Assembly (NCBI RefSeq): GCF_004348325.1
Contig: NZ_SMKF01000001.1
Coordinates: forward strand, 1 to 64,000
From: Micromonospora sp. KC213
Lineage (GTDB): Bacteria > Actinomycetota > Actinomycetes > Mycobacteriales > Micromonosporaceae
Reading direction: 5' to 3'
DNA length: 64,000 nucleotides
Positions 17,831 to 27,028 of the stretch are shown one piece after another. Made by a program: the position numbers and the translations under genes. Below the pieces are notes generated by a model. It ran no database searches, had not been told where the DNA came from, and saw nothing but the letters and a program-made list of their open reading frames with translations. Every line of letters starts with the position of its first letter. Within the stretch, counting starts at the first letter, position 1.

Positions 17831-18841
17831 CTACCGGCGCGGAGCAGGACCGGTGCTGCCGCGCAGCGAGATCGGCGGGGTGAACAACAGGTGCCGGGGC
17901 TGCTCGTCGGGGGTCGCGATGCGTTCGAGGAGCAGGTCGACGGCGCGCGTGCCCATCTCGGTCGGCACGTCCGCGGCGGTCAGCGGCGGGCGGAAGTCCT
18001 CGGCCCAGTGGCGGGCCAGAACGCCGGTGATGGAAAGGTCTGCGGGCACCGCGATGCGGGCCTGTTCCAGGGCGCGTTGGATGCCCGGGAGGGCCGCTTC
18101 GTTGATGGTGACGATCGCGGTTACGTCCGGGTGTTCGTCGCGGAGCCGTCGCAGGCACTCCTCGCCTGCCGTGGCGTCGTCAGCGCAGCAGAGGTCGACT
18201 CCGGTCAGGCCACGCTGGGCGATGGCTTCGGTGAAGCCGACCAGCGCACGCTGGGCGGGACCGTAACCGGAGGCGACCAGCTCGGCGGACCGGTTGACCA
18301 GTGCGATGTGGCGGTGACCGAGGTCAGTCAGGTGATGTACGCAGCGGGCAACCAGGGTGGCGTAGTCGACGTCCACCCAGCAGGTGCCTTCCGGGTTGGC
18401 GGTGTGGCCGATGGTGACGAACGGTAGGCCGGTCTGCCGCAGGCGGGTGACACGTTCGTCTTCGAGGCGGATCTCCATGAGAATGACGCCGTCGACCCGG
18501 CGACCGCTGACGATCCGTTCGAAGGACCGGTCGTGGTCGCCACCGGAGGGAGACAGCAGCACATCGAGGTCGGCGCGGGCGGCTGCCTCGACCACGCTGG
18601 CCACGAAGCCGAGCTGCATGTCCGTCAGCCGGAGGCTGGCTGGCGGTATCACCAGCCCGAGGGTGCGGGTACGGCCCTCCTTCAGCGCGCGGGCCGCGGC
18701 GTTGGGGCGGTAGTCCAGCTCGTCGATGACGGCCTGGATGCGCCGCCGGGTCTCGTCGGAGACCGCTCGCTTGCCGCTGAGCGCGTACGAGACGGTGCTG
18801 CGCGACACGCCGGCCCGACGGGCGATCTCCCCGATGTTCAT
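17831..18841 (-). CDS. LacI-family transcriptional repressor
   Basis: A 336-residue classical LacI protein. The N-terminal HTH and hinge are MNIGEIARRAGVSRSTVSYALSG and YRPNAAARALKEGRT, followed by a periplasmic-binding-protein-like effector domain (TLGLVIPPASLRL to LLLERI). It is divergent from a sugar ABC importer. Three copies of CGAACCGATTCG lie on the shared intergenic region, one directly behind its own promoter. It therefore probably represses both itself and the importer until an oligosaccharide or its product binds. Confidence 0.9.
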   Translation of the reverse strand: MNIGEIARRAGVSRSTVSYALSGKRAVSDETRRRIQAVIDELDYRPNAAARALKEGRTRTLGLVIPPASLRLTDMQLGFVASVVEAAARADLDVLLSPSGGDHDRSFERIVSGRRVDGVILMEIRLEDERVTRLRQTGLPFVTIGHTANPEGTCWVDVDYATLVARCVHHLTDLGHRHIALVNRSAELVASGYGPAQRALVGFTEAIAQRGLTGVDLCCADDATAGEECLRRLRDEHPDVTAIVTINEAALPGIQRALEQARIAVPADLSITGVLARHWAEDFRPPLTAADVPTEMGTRAVDLLLERIATPDEQPRHLLFTPPISLRGSTGPAPRR

Positions 18842-18934
18842 CTCACTCCTCGCCCGTCGCGTCGCTGCTGTGACGCGCGTGGTCAGTTTCGCGCACCGTC
18901 CGGCCCGGCCGTCGCTATCAGGTGTCGCGTGCAG

Positions 18935-18979
18935 CGAACCGATTCGACCAGCCTAGGTTTGATCGACAGCCGGTGTCAA
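18935..18979 (-). promoter_or_regulatory. Promoter and operator of the lacI-type gene
   Basis: On the minus strand TTGACA (18979-18974) and TAGGCT (18955-18950) are 18 bases apart. The operator CGAACCGATTCG (18935-18946) follows 3 bases after the -10 box, so repressor binding would block the transcription start. This indicates autoregulation. Confidence 0.6.
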
Positions 18980-19040
18980 CGGGACGAGCCGAGGGCTGCG
19001 AGCCGACCTCAGCCGAGGATACTGAACCTGCCGTCGCCTC

Positions 19041-19098
19041 TTGACCGGGGGTTCGGTCGGACCTATGTTCTGTCGAACCGATTCGGCGAACCGATTCG
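19041..19098 (+). promoter_or_regulatory. Promoter of the sugar ABC operon with two tandem LacI operators
   Basis: TTGACC (19041-19046) and TATGTT (19064-19069) are 17 bases apart, close to the vegetative consensus. Two copies of CGAACCGATTCG follow at 19074-19085 and 19087-19098, over the expected transcription start. The 13-base step places the two sites on nearly the same face of the helix. The same 12-mer lies at 18935 on the divergent side. Confidence 0.7.
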
Positions 19099-19177
19099 AT
19101 GATCAACCCAAAGCACGTAAGCCTGCTGCCTCCCCGGGGAGCAGCCTCCCGACCGAACACAGACAAGGGGACACGTC

Positions 19178-20431
19178 ATGACATCGTTTGGCAGGAGCCA
19201 GCGAGCCCTCGGGGTGGCGCTGGCGGCCCTGGTCGCGGCCGGCGGCACCGTCGCATGTTCGTCGCGGAGCGACAGCTCGGGCGACGCGGCCGGCCGGACG
19301 TACACCATCTGGGACCCGTACCCGCAGTTCGACGACAGCTCGGACTGGGTCACGCTGCTCACCAAGTGCGGCACCGACGCCGGGGTGACCGTGACCCGGA
19401 CCGGCTACGACACCACCGACCTGACGAACAAGGCGCTGCTCGCGGCGCAACAGGGCAACTCGCCCGACGTGCTCATCGTGGACAACCCGGTGGTGTCCAC
19501 GCTGGCCGAGGCCGGAACCCTGACCACGACCGAGGAGACCAAGCTCGACACCTCCGTGATGGAGGCGAACCTGCTCGGCGCCGGTCAGAGCGGCGGCAAG
19601 ACGTACGGCGTGCCGATCGGTGCCAACACACTCGCCCTCTACTACAACAAAAAGGTGCTGGACGCCGCCGGCGTGGACCCGACGACGGTCGAGGACTGGG
19701 CCGCGCTGAACGCCGCCCTGGCGAAGGTGACCGCCGCCGGCAAGAAGGGAATCACCTTCTCCGCCATCGGCACCGAAGAGGGCAGCTTCCAGTTCCTGCC
19801 GTGGTTCTGGGGCAGTGGCGCGCAACTGACCAAGCTGGACTCCCCCGAGGGCACCGCGGCGGTCTCCCTGTGGACCGACTGGCTCAAGAAGGGCCACGCC
19901 CCCAACTCGGTCATCAACAACACGCAGACGACGAGCTGGCAGGAGTTCGCCAGCGGCGACTTCGCCTTCGCCGAGAACGGCACCTGGCAGTTGGGCAACG
20001 CGAAGAAGCTCGGCTTCGAGTACGGCATCATCGCGATCCCGGCCAAGGCGGGTGGTCCCGCGCCCGCGCCGACCGGCGGGGAGTTCGTCACGATCCCGGT
20101 GCAGAAGAGGACCGACCGCTACACCACCTCACAGAAGCTGGTCGCCTGCCTGACCAGCAGCGACAACCTGCTGGCCACCGACACGACGCTGTCGTACATC
20201 GCACCCACCGTGACGGTGCAGGACAAGCAGGTCGCCCAGAACCCCGAACTGAAGGTGTGGGTCGAGGCGGTCAAGGCCGCCAAGGGGCGCACCGGCGACG
20301 ACCTCGGCACGAAGTACCCGAAGATCTCCGAGCAGTTGTGGAAGGCCGTGCAGGCGGCGCTGAGCGGGTCGAAGACTCCGCAGGCCGCGCTGACGGAAGC
20401 GCAGTCGGCAGCCGCCGCAGCGACGAAGTAG
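19178..20431 (+). CDS. ABC transporter sugar-binding lipoprotein (CUT1 family)
   Basis: A lipoprotein signal ends in VACSS with the lipidated Cys at residue 27. The mature part is a family 1 extracellular solute-binding protein: TYTIWDPYPQFDDSSDW, KALLAAQQGNSPDVLIVDNP, YGVPIGANTLALYYNKKVLDAAG and AENGTWQLGNAK. It is 417 residues long, with GGGGA 5 bases before the ATG. As first gene of a LacI-controlled operon with two permeases and a glycosidase, it captures an oligosaccharide outside the cell. The sugar is unknown; an alpha-glucoside or mannoside would suit the downstream enzyme. Confidence 0.9.
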   Translation: MTSFGRSQRALGVALAALVAAGGTVACSSRSDSSGDAAGRTYTIWDPYPQFDDSSDWVTLLTKCGTDAGVTVTRTGYDTTDLTNKALLAAQQGNSPDVLIVDNPVVSTLAEAGTLTTTEETKLDTSVMEANLLGAGQSGGKTYGVPIGANTLALYYNKKVLDAAGVDPTTVEDWAALNAALAKVTAAGKKGITFSAIGTEEGSFQFLPWFWGSGAQLTKLDSPEGTAAVSLWTDWLKKGHAPNSVINNTQTTSWQEFASGDFAFAENGTWQLGNAKKLGFEYGIIAIPAKAGGPAPAPTGGEFVTIPVQKRTDRYTTSQKLVACLTSSDNLLATDTTLSYIAPTVTVQDKQVAQNPELKVWVEAVKAAKGRTGDDLGTKYPKISEQLWKAVQAALSGSKTPQAALTEAQSAAAAATK

Positions 20432-20440
20432 CGCGGACGA

Positions 20441-21415
20441 ATGGCTTCCTCGACGCACACGGCGTCCCGTGGCCTGGCGGCGCAGGAGCCCGCCCGGCCA
20501 CGGGCACGCCCGTCCCGCCGGCCGGCGGGGGGCGGCACGGGACGGTGGGCAGCCTGGGCCTTCCTGCTTCCGCTGCTGGCCTACCTGCTCGCCTTCTACG
20601 CCTACCCGCTCTACCGCAACCTGGACCTCAGCCTGCGCGACTACACGGTGCGCTCGTTCGTGCAGGGCGACGCGCCCTTCATCGGCCTGGCGAACTACCG
20701 CGAGGTGGCCGACAACCCGACGTTCGTGCCGGCGCTGACGCACACGGTCGTGTTCACCACCGCCTCGCTGGTGCTCCAGTTCGGGATCGGCATGGCGCTG
20801 GCGGTCTTCTTCCACCAGCACTTCCGCCTGTCCGCCACCCTCCGGGCGCTCTTTCTCGTGCCGTGGTTGCTGCCGTTGATCGTGTCGGCGTCCACCTGGT
20901 CCTGGATGCTCAACAGCGAGGCCGGCGTGGTGAACACGTTCCTCGGGGTGCTCGGCATCGACCCGGTGAACTGGCTCACCTCGCCGGACTGGTCGCTCGC
21001 CTCCGTGATCATCGCCAACGTGTGGATCGGGATTCCGTTCAACCTGGTGCTGCTCTACAGCGGCCTGCAGGGCATACCGCAACAGATCTACGAGGCCGCC
21101 GCGCTGGACGGGACCACCGGCTGGCAACGGTTCTGGCGGCTGACGTTCCCCCTGCTGCGCCCGGTCTCCGCGATCACCCTGTTGCTCGGCCTGGTCTACA
21201 CGCTCAAGGTCTTCGACATCATCTGGATCATGACCAAGGGCGGCCCGGCCGACTCCTCCACCACCCTCGCCACCTGGTCGTACCAGCTCGGCTTCGGCAG
21301 TCTGCTGCCGCAGTTCGGGCCAGGCGCCGCGGTGGGCAACCTGCTCATCGTGGCGGCGCTGGCGTTCGGGCTGGTCTACATCCGCGTACAACGTCGGCAG
21401 GGAGGTACGGCATGA
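20441..21415 (+). CDS. ABC sugar permease, MalF-type
   Basis: A 324-residue membrane protein with six helices. The EAA loop that docks the ATPase reads YEAAALDGTTGWQRFWRLTFPLLRP. It starts 9 bases after the binding-protein gene. No ATPase gene is in the operon; this is usual in actinomycetes, where CUT1 importers share an MsiK-type ATPase coded elsewhere. Confidence 0.9.
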   Translation: MASSTHTASRGLAAQEPARPRARPSRRPAGGGTGRWAAWAFLLPLLAYLLAFYAYPLYRNLDLSLRDYTVRSFVQGDAPFIGLANYREVADNPTFVPALTHTVVFTTASLVLQFGIGMALAVFFHQHFRLSATLRALFLVPWLLPLIVSASTWSWMLNSEAGVVNTFLGVLGIDPVNWLTSPDWSLASVIIANVWIGIPFNLVLLYSGLQGIPQQIYEAAALDGTTGWQRFWRLTFPLLRPVSAITLLLGLVYTLKVFDIIWIMTKGGPADSSTTLATWSYQLGFGSLLPQFGPGAAVGNLLIVAALAFGLVYIRVQRRQGGTA

Positions 21416-22230
21416 AGCGGGCCACCACCTGGTGGAAGACCGGAATCGGCCTGGTGCTGACCGCCCTGATGCTGTTCCCGGTCTACTGGATGGTCAACGT
21501 CTCGTTCACCCGGGACGAGGACATGCGCAAGACCCCGCCGGACCTGTTCCCGTTCCACGGCACGGTCGAGGGGTACCGCGCGGTCGTCGACCAGCAACTG
21601 CCCCACCTCGGGACCAGCCTGCTCGTCGGGTTCGGGACGGTCGCTCTCACGCTGCTCATCGCGGCGCCGGCCGGCTACTCCCTGGCCAAGCTGCGACCCG
21701 CCGGCGGTCGCCTGCTGAGCTTCGTGCTCCTCGTCGCCCAGATGATCCCGGGCATCATCATGGCGATGGGCTTCTACGCCATCTACCTGAACCTGGGCGT
21801 GCTCAACACCCTGCCCGGGCTGATTGTCGCCGACGCGACGATCGCCGTCCCGTTCGGGGTGCTCATCTTCCAGGCGTTCATGTCCGGCATCCCCGAGGAG
21901 ATCACGCAGGCGGCCACGGTCGACGGCGCCGGGCCGCTGCGGACGTTCTGGTCGGTCATCCTGCCGGTCAGTCGAAACGCCGGCATCACCGTCGCGCTCT
22001 TCGCGTTCCTCTGGGCGTGGTCGGACTTCATCTTCGCCTCCACCCTCAACGGCGGCGGCACCCTTCGGCCAATCACCCTCGGCATCTACAACTACATCGG
22101 CAACAACAATCAGCAGTGGAATGCGATCATGGCAACGGCGGTCGTGGCGTCGATTCCCGCGGCCGTGCTGCTGGTCGTCGCCCAGCGTTACATCGCGGCC
22201 GGCGTCACCACCGGTGCCGTGAAGGACTGA
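21412..22230 (+). CDS. ABC sugar permease, MalG-type
   Basis: A 272-residue six-helix permease starting at ATG 21412, overlapping the previous stop (ATGA), with GGAGG 5-9 bases upstream. The EAA loop is ITQAATVDGAGPLRTFWSVILPVSR in outline. It forms the channel together with the MalF-type partner. Confidence 0.9.
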   Translation: MKRATTWWKTGIGLVLTALMLFPVYWMVNVSFTRDEDMRKTPPDLFPFHGTVEGYRAVVDQQLPHLGTSLLVGFGTVALTLLIAAPAGYSLAKLRPAGGRLLSFVLLVAQMIPGIIMAMGFYAIYLNLGVLNTLPGLIVADATIAVPFGVLIFQAFMSGIPEEITQAATVDGAGPLRTFWSVILPVSRNAGITVALFAFLWAWSDFIFASTLNGGGTLRPITLGIYNYIGNNNQQWNAIMATAVVASIPAAVLLVVAQRYIAAGVTTGAVKD

Positions 22231-22262
22231 CCCCACCGCAACCAGCGAAAGCGAGCATCAGC

Positions 22263-24023
22263 ATGCCCGTCGCCCCACCCGGTCCCCAGTTCTCGGTACG
22301 GGAGATCCCGTTCAGCCACTGCGGATCCTGGTTCGACTTCTCCCCGGTCATCGCGGAGAGGACCTACGCGGACGACGTACACCTCGTGTCCCACCAGAAC
22401 GGGCTGCACCCGGTGCTACGGCTCGTCCCGCACCTCGACGGCAGCCGGGTGGACACCAGTGTCACGGCAGTGCCGTCCCGGCTGACGTGGACCCACGACG
22501 CCGGTCGGATCGAGCTGGCCTACGAGTCCACCGACACCGTACGGGTGCGCGGCACCGGACTGGGCCTGCGCATCGTCGCCGCCGCGCCGGTGCTGACCCC
22601 GTTCTCCGGGGCGTACTTCCTGCGTGACCCGGTCGACGGCTCGTACCTGTTCACCCTCTACGAGACCGGCCGGCGCTACCGCCTCACAGTGCTCTCCGGT
22701 CCTGCCGTGGCCGTCGAGGGCGCGCAGCAGCTCGGTACCGCGCAGCGGGGTGTCGTCCTCGCCGACACGGACACCTGGGAGGTGGCGATCGAGGAGTACG
22801 ACAACGCCCGGCCCCCCTACCGCCCGACGCTGGCCTTCGACCAGGTCGCCGAGACGGCCACCACCGCGTTCGCCGAGTTCGTGGCGGCGGTGGCGCCCTG
22901 GCGCACCGACCGCACGCCCGCCGCCGAGCTGGCCGCCTACGTGTTGTGGTCGGCCACCGTACGCCCCGCCGGGTTCGTCACCCGGCCGGCTGTGCTGATG
23001 TCCAAACACTGGATGGACAAGGTGTGGAGCTGGGATCACTGCTTCAACGCGCTCGCCCTGGCGTCCGGCCTCGCGGACCTGGCATGGGACCAGTTCCAGC
23101 TGCCGTTCGAGCACCAGGACACCTCCGGCGCCCTGCCGGATTCCGTCACGCACTCCGAGGTGCTGTACAACTTCGTCAAACCACCCATCCACGGCTGGGC
23201 GCTGCGCCGGCTCCGCCAGCGCATCCCCAGCCTGGCTCGGGACGAGCTGGTCGAGGCGTACCGGCGGTTGGAGTGCTGGACCCGCTTCTGGCTGACCGCT
23301 CGCCGGGTGCCCGGGCAGGCGCTGGCGCACTACCAGCACGGCAACGACAGCGGCTGGGACAACGCCACGACGTTCGACCCGGAACGGGTGGTCGAGTCCG
23401 CCGACCTGGCCGCGTTCCTCGTACTGCAGATGCGTGAGCTGGCCGACCTGGCCGGCCAGCTGGGACTGGCCGAGCAGGCCACCTCCTGGACCGAGGAGGC
23501 CGACCAGATGCGGGCGGCGCTGCTGGAGCTGTGGACCGGGCAGGAGTTCGTCATCCGGTCCGCCGGCACCCGGCGCACCTGGACCAGCGCGAGCCTGCTG
23601 GACCTGATGCCCGTCGTGCTCGGCGACGAGCTGCCCGAAGCGGTCCGACAGGCCCTGGCCGACCGGATCAAGGCACACCTGACCCCGCACGGGCTGGCCA
23701 CCGAACTGCCGACCTCACCTGATTACCAGGCCGACGGATACTGGCGTGGCCCGATCTGGGCCCCCGCCACGGTCCTGATCGAGGACGGGCTGCGGCGCAG
23801 CGGCTTCACCGGACTGGCCGACGAGGTGAGCAGCCGGTTCCGGGCCCTGTGTGAACAATCCGGCTTCGCCGAGAACTTCGACGCCCTCACCGGCGCCGGG
23901 CTACGCGACCGCGCCTACACCTGGACGGCCAGCGCCTACCTCGTTCTCGCCGCCGCCTACGAACACCGGCGCCCACCGGGAGGCGGCAACACCCAACCTT
24001 TTTCAGCGGAGAAAACACCGTGA
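22263..24023 (+). CDS. Alpha-toroid glycoside hydrolase (GH63/amylo-alpha-1,6-glucosidase-like)
   Basis: A 586-residue cytosolic enzyme. The N-terminal beta-domain is followed by an (alpha/alpha)6 barrel with SKHWMDKVWSWDHCFNALALA, GALPDSVTHSEVLYNFVKPPIHGWAL, HGNDSGWDNATTFD (a likely acidic catalytic motif) and YWRGPIWAPAT. This set is shared by GH63-like glycosidases, including mannosylglycerate and glucosylglycerate hydrolases. It should cleave the sugar taken up by the importer encoded just upstream. A 12-14 bp hairpin follows the stop, so it ends the operon. Confidence 0.75.
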   Translation: MPVAPPGPQFSVREIPFSHCGSWFDFSPVIAERTYADDVHLVSHQNGLHPVLRLVPHLDGSRVDTSVTAVPSRLTWTHDAGRIELAYESTDTVRVRGTGLGLRIVAAAPVLTPFSGAYFLRDPVDGSYLFTLYETGRRYRLTVLSGPAVAVEGAQQLGTAQRGVVLADTDTWEVAIEEYDNARPPYRPTLAFDQVAETATTAFAEFVAAVAPWRTDRTPAAELAAYVLWSATVRPAGFVTRPAVLMSKHWMDKVWSWDHCFNALALASGLADLAWDQFQLPFEHQDTSGALPDSVTHSEVLYNFVKPPIHGWALRRLRQRIPSLARDELVEAYRRLECWTRFWLTARRVPGQALAHYQHGNDSGWDNATTFDPERVVESADLAAFLVLQMRELADLAGQLGLAEQATSWTEEADQMRAALLELWTGQEFVIRSAGTRRTWTSASLLDLMPVVLGDELPEAVRQALADRIKAHLTPHGLATELPTSPDYQADGYWRGPIWAPATVLIEDGLRRSGFTGLADEVSSRFRALCEQSGFAENFDALTGAGLRDRAYTWTASAYLVLAAAYEHRRPPGGGNTQPFSAEKTP

Positions 24024-24030
24024 ATCAGGC

Positions 24031-24059
24031 GTCACCAGGTGGTGCCACCACCTGGTGAC
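24031..24059 (+). terminator. Hairpin terminator of the sugar operon
   Basis: GTCACCAGGTGGTG (24031-24044) and CACCACCTGGTGAC (24046-24059) form a near-perfect palindrome. The flanks CAGGC and GCCTG extend the stem. It lies 8 bases after the glycosidase stop codon, as expected for an operon terminator. Confidence 0.65.
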
Positions 24060-24365
24060 CCGCCTGCGAAGTGGTCGGTAAGGGCAGTGGCACCTACCAA
24101 CCCTTGAGATGGAAGGCCTCGTCCGGGCCGCCCTCGGCGAACCGGAACTGGTCGACACCATCCCCGCCGAGACCGCGCTCGGAGCCGAACCACCATCAGG
24201 CGGCGGTGCGCGAGGCGCTCGCCGGGTTGCCGCACGTACCCGTCCGGTTGGGCGTACCGGGGTCCACCGTGCTCGTCGCCGACGCCGTAGCGTAGTCGAC
24301 TGCTGGCTAGAATGGTCGTCCCGCAGGTTCGGCTGGCCTGCGGGACGAGCCTTCGGGGGGGTGAC
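24060..24365 (+). other. Short stretch with a frameshifted coding remnant
   Basis: Two adjoining plus-strand frames look like one broken C-terminus: EGLVRAALGEPELVDTIPAETALGAE (about 24112-24190), then after a shift AAVREALAGLPHVPVRLGVPGSTVLVADAVA, stop near 24295. I do not recognise the family. It is probably a degraded gene between the sugar operon and the HAD gene. Confidence 0.3.
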
Positions 24366-25100
24366 GTGCGACACGGAGCATACGACCCGACCGTCCGAGG
24401 GGTCATCTTCGACCTCGACGGCGTTCTCGTCGACAGTGAGCCCAACTACTTCGCCGCCGAGCGGCGGCTGCTCGCGGACCACGGCGTCGACTTCACGGTC
24501 GAGATGAAGCGCCCGTACATCGGAATGAGCACCCGCGAGGTGATCGTCGATCTGGTACGCCGGTTCGGGCTGCCAGAGCCGGTCGACGTCCTGATCGAGC
24601 GGAAGAACGCCCACTACCTGGAGCTGGCCTCCCGAGCCACCACCGTGTACCCGCAGACCAGCCGCCTGCTGACGCTCCTGCACGAGCGGGGGTACCCGGT
24701 GGCCCTGGCATCCGGCTCGTCACCGGAGGTCATCGAGGTCGTTCTCAACGCCGCCGGGCTGCGCAAGCTGTTCAACGTGGTGGTCTCGGCAGACGCCGTA
24801 CCGCGTGGCAAGCCGGCGCCGGACCTCTTCCTCGCCGCCGCGAACCAGTTGGGGGTGCCCCCCGAAGGGTGCGTGGTACTGGAGGATTCCGCGCCGGGGG
24901 TGCGAGCCGCGCTCGCCGCCGGGATGCGGTGTGTCGCCGTCCCGTACCTTCCCGACGACCCGCTGGATCCGGTGTACCGATCCGCTGATCTGCTGATCCC
25001 GTACGGGATGTCGGGATTCCGGGCCGAGGAGGTGTTCGACTGGCTCACCACGCGGGGCGGGCAGGGCGACCGGCCGCACGACGACCGACCGCAGGCTTGA
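24366..25100 (+). CDS. HAD-superfamily phosphatase (beta-phosphoglucomutase/sugar-phosphatase type)
   Basis: All HAD motifs are present: I, VIFDLDGVLVDSEPN; II, ALASGSSPEV; III, GKPAPDLF; IV, VVLEDSAPGVRAA. A helical cap follows motif I, as in beta-phosphoglucomutase and 2-deoxyglucose-6-phosphatase relatives. It is 244 residues from GTG 24366, chosen for the G-rich ribosome site before it. It acts on a small phosphorylated sugar. It lies between the LacI-controlled sugar operon and the biosynthetic cluster; its membership of either is open. Confidence 0.8.
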   Translation: MRHGAYDPTVRGVIFDLDGVLVDSEPNYFAAERRLLADHGVDFTVEMKRPYIGMSTREVIVDLVRRFGLPEPVDVLIERKNAHYLELASRATTVYPQTSRLLTLLHERGYPVALASGSSPEVIEVVLNAAGLRKLFNVVVSADAVPRGKPAPDLFLAAANQLGVPPEGCVVLEDSAPGVRAALAAGMRCVAVPYLPDDPLDPVYRSADLLIPYGMSGFRAEEVFDWLTTRGGQGDRPHDDRPQA

Positions 25101-25612
25101 CGGACGTCATGTCGTCGATCTCTGGGTAAAAGGAGAACCAGACCCGCTCGACGGCTGAAATGCGCCGACCCCGGTCAGGGCTAAATCCACCGAGCCACCC
25201 GCGTGCTCCCCCGTCGCCTGTCGGCGCCATCGCGATGTCGGACAGCCGCCAGCCTGGCGACCGTCCGGAGCACTGGATGACGAGTGCAACTGTTTCCGAC
25301 TCGCACTTGAACACCGACCGCACGCTTGCGGGCAGCGCCGGTCAGTCCAGCGACGACAGTACGGTACGGCGACGTCGCTGCGGCACGCCCGGTGGCCGAC
25401 ACTTGGGCCAACTCGCGGCGTGCCACGCCCGATGAGTACGCCCGCCGACGGCCCGTCCCGGCCCCCGGCGACCAGCGCCCCGTCGGGTCCCGGCGGGCGC
25501 GCCTTGAGCGTCCCGCACCCGCTGCGCGGTCTGTGCGTCAGGCGGATGCGGGAAAGCGCATGGGCCATTCGGATGCGACGCGCGACTCTCGACTGATACC
25601 GAGGCGGAACAT
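25101..25612. other. 512-base control region left of the aminocyclitol operon
   Basis: No gene. It holds the StrR-type palindrome at 25284-25312 and leads into the GT2/aminotransferase/cyclase operon. No clear -10/-35 pair is visible. Confidence 0.5.
25284..25312 (+). promoter_or_regulatory. StrR-type operator 1
   Basis: GTGCAACTG (25284-25292), an 11-base spacer, then CACTTGAAC (25304-25312). The StrR consensus is GTTCGACTG-N11-CAGTCGAAC. The two half sites match it at most positions and the spacer length is exact. It lies about 300 bases before the first gene of the cyclase operon, in the only intergenic region there. Confidence 0.65.
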
Positions 25613-27028
25613 ATGCTCACCGCAATAGCCCATGTCGATCGCGACACCGGGATGCGGATGGTGCTGGAGGCGTTGCGGCACGCCGAGTTCGACACGGCTG
25701 CCACCCAAGCATCGGCATCCCAGCTGTGGCCTCACGATCCCCTGGGCGCGCCCACCTCCGGCCCCGATCGGCTACCTGGAAGGGTCACCACCTCCACCAT
25801 GTCATCGAAGGTTGCAAAAGTTTCCGTCGTCATCCCCACGTACAACCGGTGCGCCCTGCTCGCCGAGACCCTTCGCGGACTGGCCCGCCAGAACCTGCCC
25901 ACCGACGAGTTCGAGGTCATCGTCGCCGACGACGGCTCCTCGGACGCCACGCCCGACGTGGTGAAGTCCTTCGCCGACCGGTTACGCCTGAAGTACCACT
26001 TCCAGGAGGACCTGGGATTCCGCGTCTCCGCCGCCCGCAACGCCGGGGTACGGCTGGCCGACGCACCGCTGCTGGTTTTCCTCGACACCGGCGCCCTGGT
26101 TGGCCCCGACTACCTGCGACACCACCTGGCCGCACACGCCGATCCGGCCACCCCGAGGGCGGTCATCGGCTACGCGTACGCCTACCGGCCGGAGGACCCG
26201 ACCCCGGGTCTCGCCGCGATGGTCGATCGGGCGCTGCCAGAGCGGGTGGTCGACATCTACAGCGGCGATCCGTCCTTTTGGGACAACCGGCACGGCGAGT
26301 TTCTCGCGTGCGACTTCGATCCGGGCCGCCGGGTGGTGCCGTGGATGCTGTTCTGGGCCACCAACTGTTCCGTCCGCACCGAGGACTACTGGGCTGTCGG
26401 AGGCTTCGACGAGGATTTCCAGCGATGGGGCGTCGAGGACATGGAACTGGGTTTTCGGCTCTTCCAGCGCAACATTCCGTTCACACTGAGCCGCTCCGCC
26501 TGGGTCATCGAAGGGCCACACGAGCGTGAGTGGGAAAGCAACATGGACAGCAACCACCACAACATCGAGATGTTGCTGAACAAACACCCGGAGCCGGTCA
26601 ACGAAATCGGATTCGCCCTGCTCACAAAGGACCAATACTGGTCCTGGGAGAACGACTACCGCGCCCTGCTCGACTGGGCTGCCGAGGCGCGCGACCTCGA
26701 CGTCGCCAAGGAACTGCAGGAGGCGGTCGAGGGGCTGCAACCGGGTGACCGGGTCGCCGTGCTCGGCTGCGGCCCGCAGGTGCCTGCCGGCCTGTCGTCG
26801 GCGGTCCTGTTCGACTTCGACCGCGACCTGTTGGAGCGCGCTCTCGCCAACACCGCGTACACCGGTCACCACGCGCTCGGGCTACGCACGCCACTTCCCG
26901 ACCACTCGGTGGACGTCGTGCTGATCACGTCGCGGCTGCGCGGAATGTTCGACCGCTGGGGGCTGGACCTCGTCCGTGAGGCCCGCCGAATCGGCCGTGA
27001 GGTCCGCGCGCCAGGGCTGGAGTCCTGA
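25613..27028 (+). CDS. GT2 glycosyltransferase with C-terminal methyltransferase-like tail
   Basis: The GT-A domain begins at about residue 68 (VSVVIPTYNRCALL), with VIVADDGSSDATPDVV, a donor-site LVFLDTGALVG in place of DxD, and the GGFDEDFQRWGVEDMELGFRL motif of the galactosyltransferase C-terminal type. The last 90 residues (GDRVAVLGCGPQVPAGL to VREARRIG) look like a shrunken class I SAM-methyltransferase fold. The start at 25613 has GAGGCGG before it, but the first 62 residues look unconserved; ATG 25799 is an alternative. It contains a rare TTA codon (25982-25984). It is the first gene of the aminocyclitol operon and may attach a sugar to the cyclitol. Confidence 0.75.
   Translation: MLTAIAHVDRDTGMRMVLEALRHAEFDTAATQASASQLWPHDPLGAPTSGPDRLPGRVTTSTMSSKVAKVSVVIPTYNRCALLAETLRGLARQNLPTDEFEVIVADDGSSDATPDVVKSFADRLRLKYHFQEDLGFRVSAARNAGVRLADAPLLVFLDTGALVGPDYLRHHLAAHADPATPRAVIGYAYAYRPEDPTPGLAAMVDRALPERVVDIYSGDPSFWDNRHGEFLACDFDPGRRVVPWMLFWATNCSVRTEDYWAVGGFDEDFQRWGVEDMELGFRLFQRNIPFTLSRSAWVIEGPHEREWESNMDSNHHNIEMLLNKHPEPVNEIGFALLTKDQYWSWENDYRALLDWAAEARDLDVAKELQEAVEGLQPGDRVAVLGCGPQVPAGLSSAVLFDFDRDLLERALANTAYTGHHALGLRTPLPDHSVDVVLITSRLRGMFDRWGLDLVREARRIGREVRAPGLES

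Noticed and set aside
20129-21391. 420-residue minus-strand frame opposite the ABC permease
   Set aside because: Composition is that of an antisense shadow (H, R, Q, E repeats). The plus strand has clear permease motifs.
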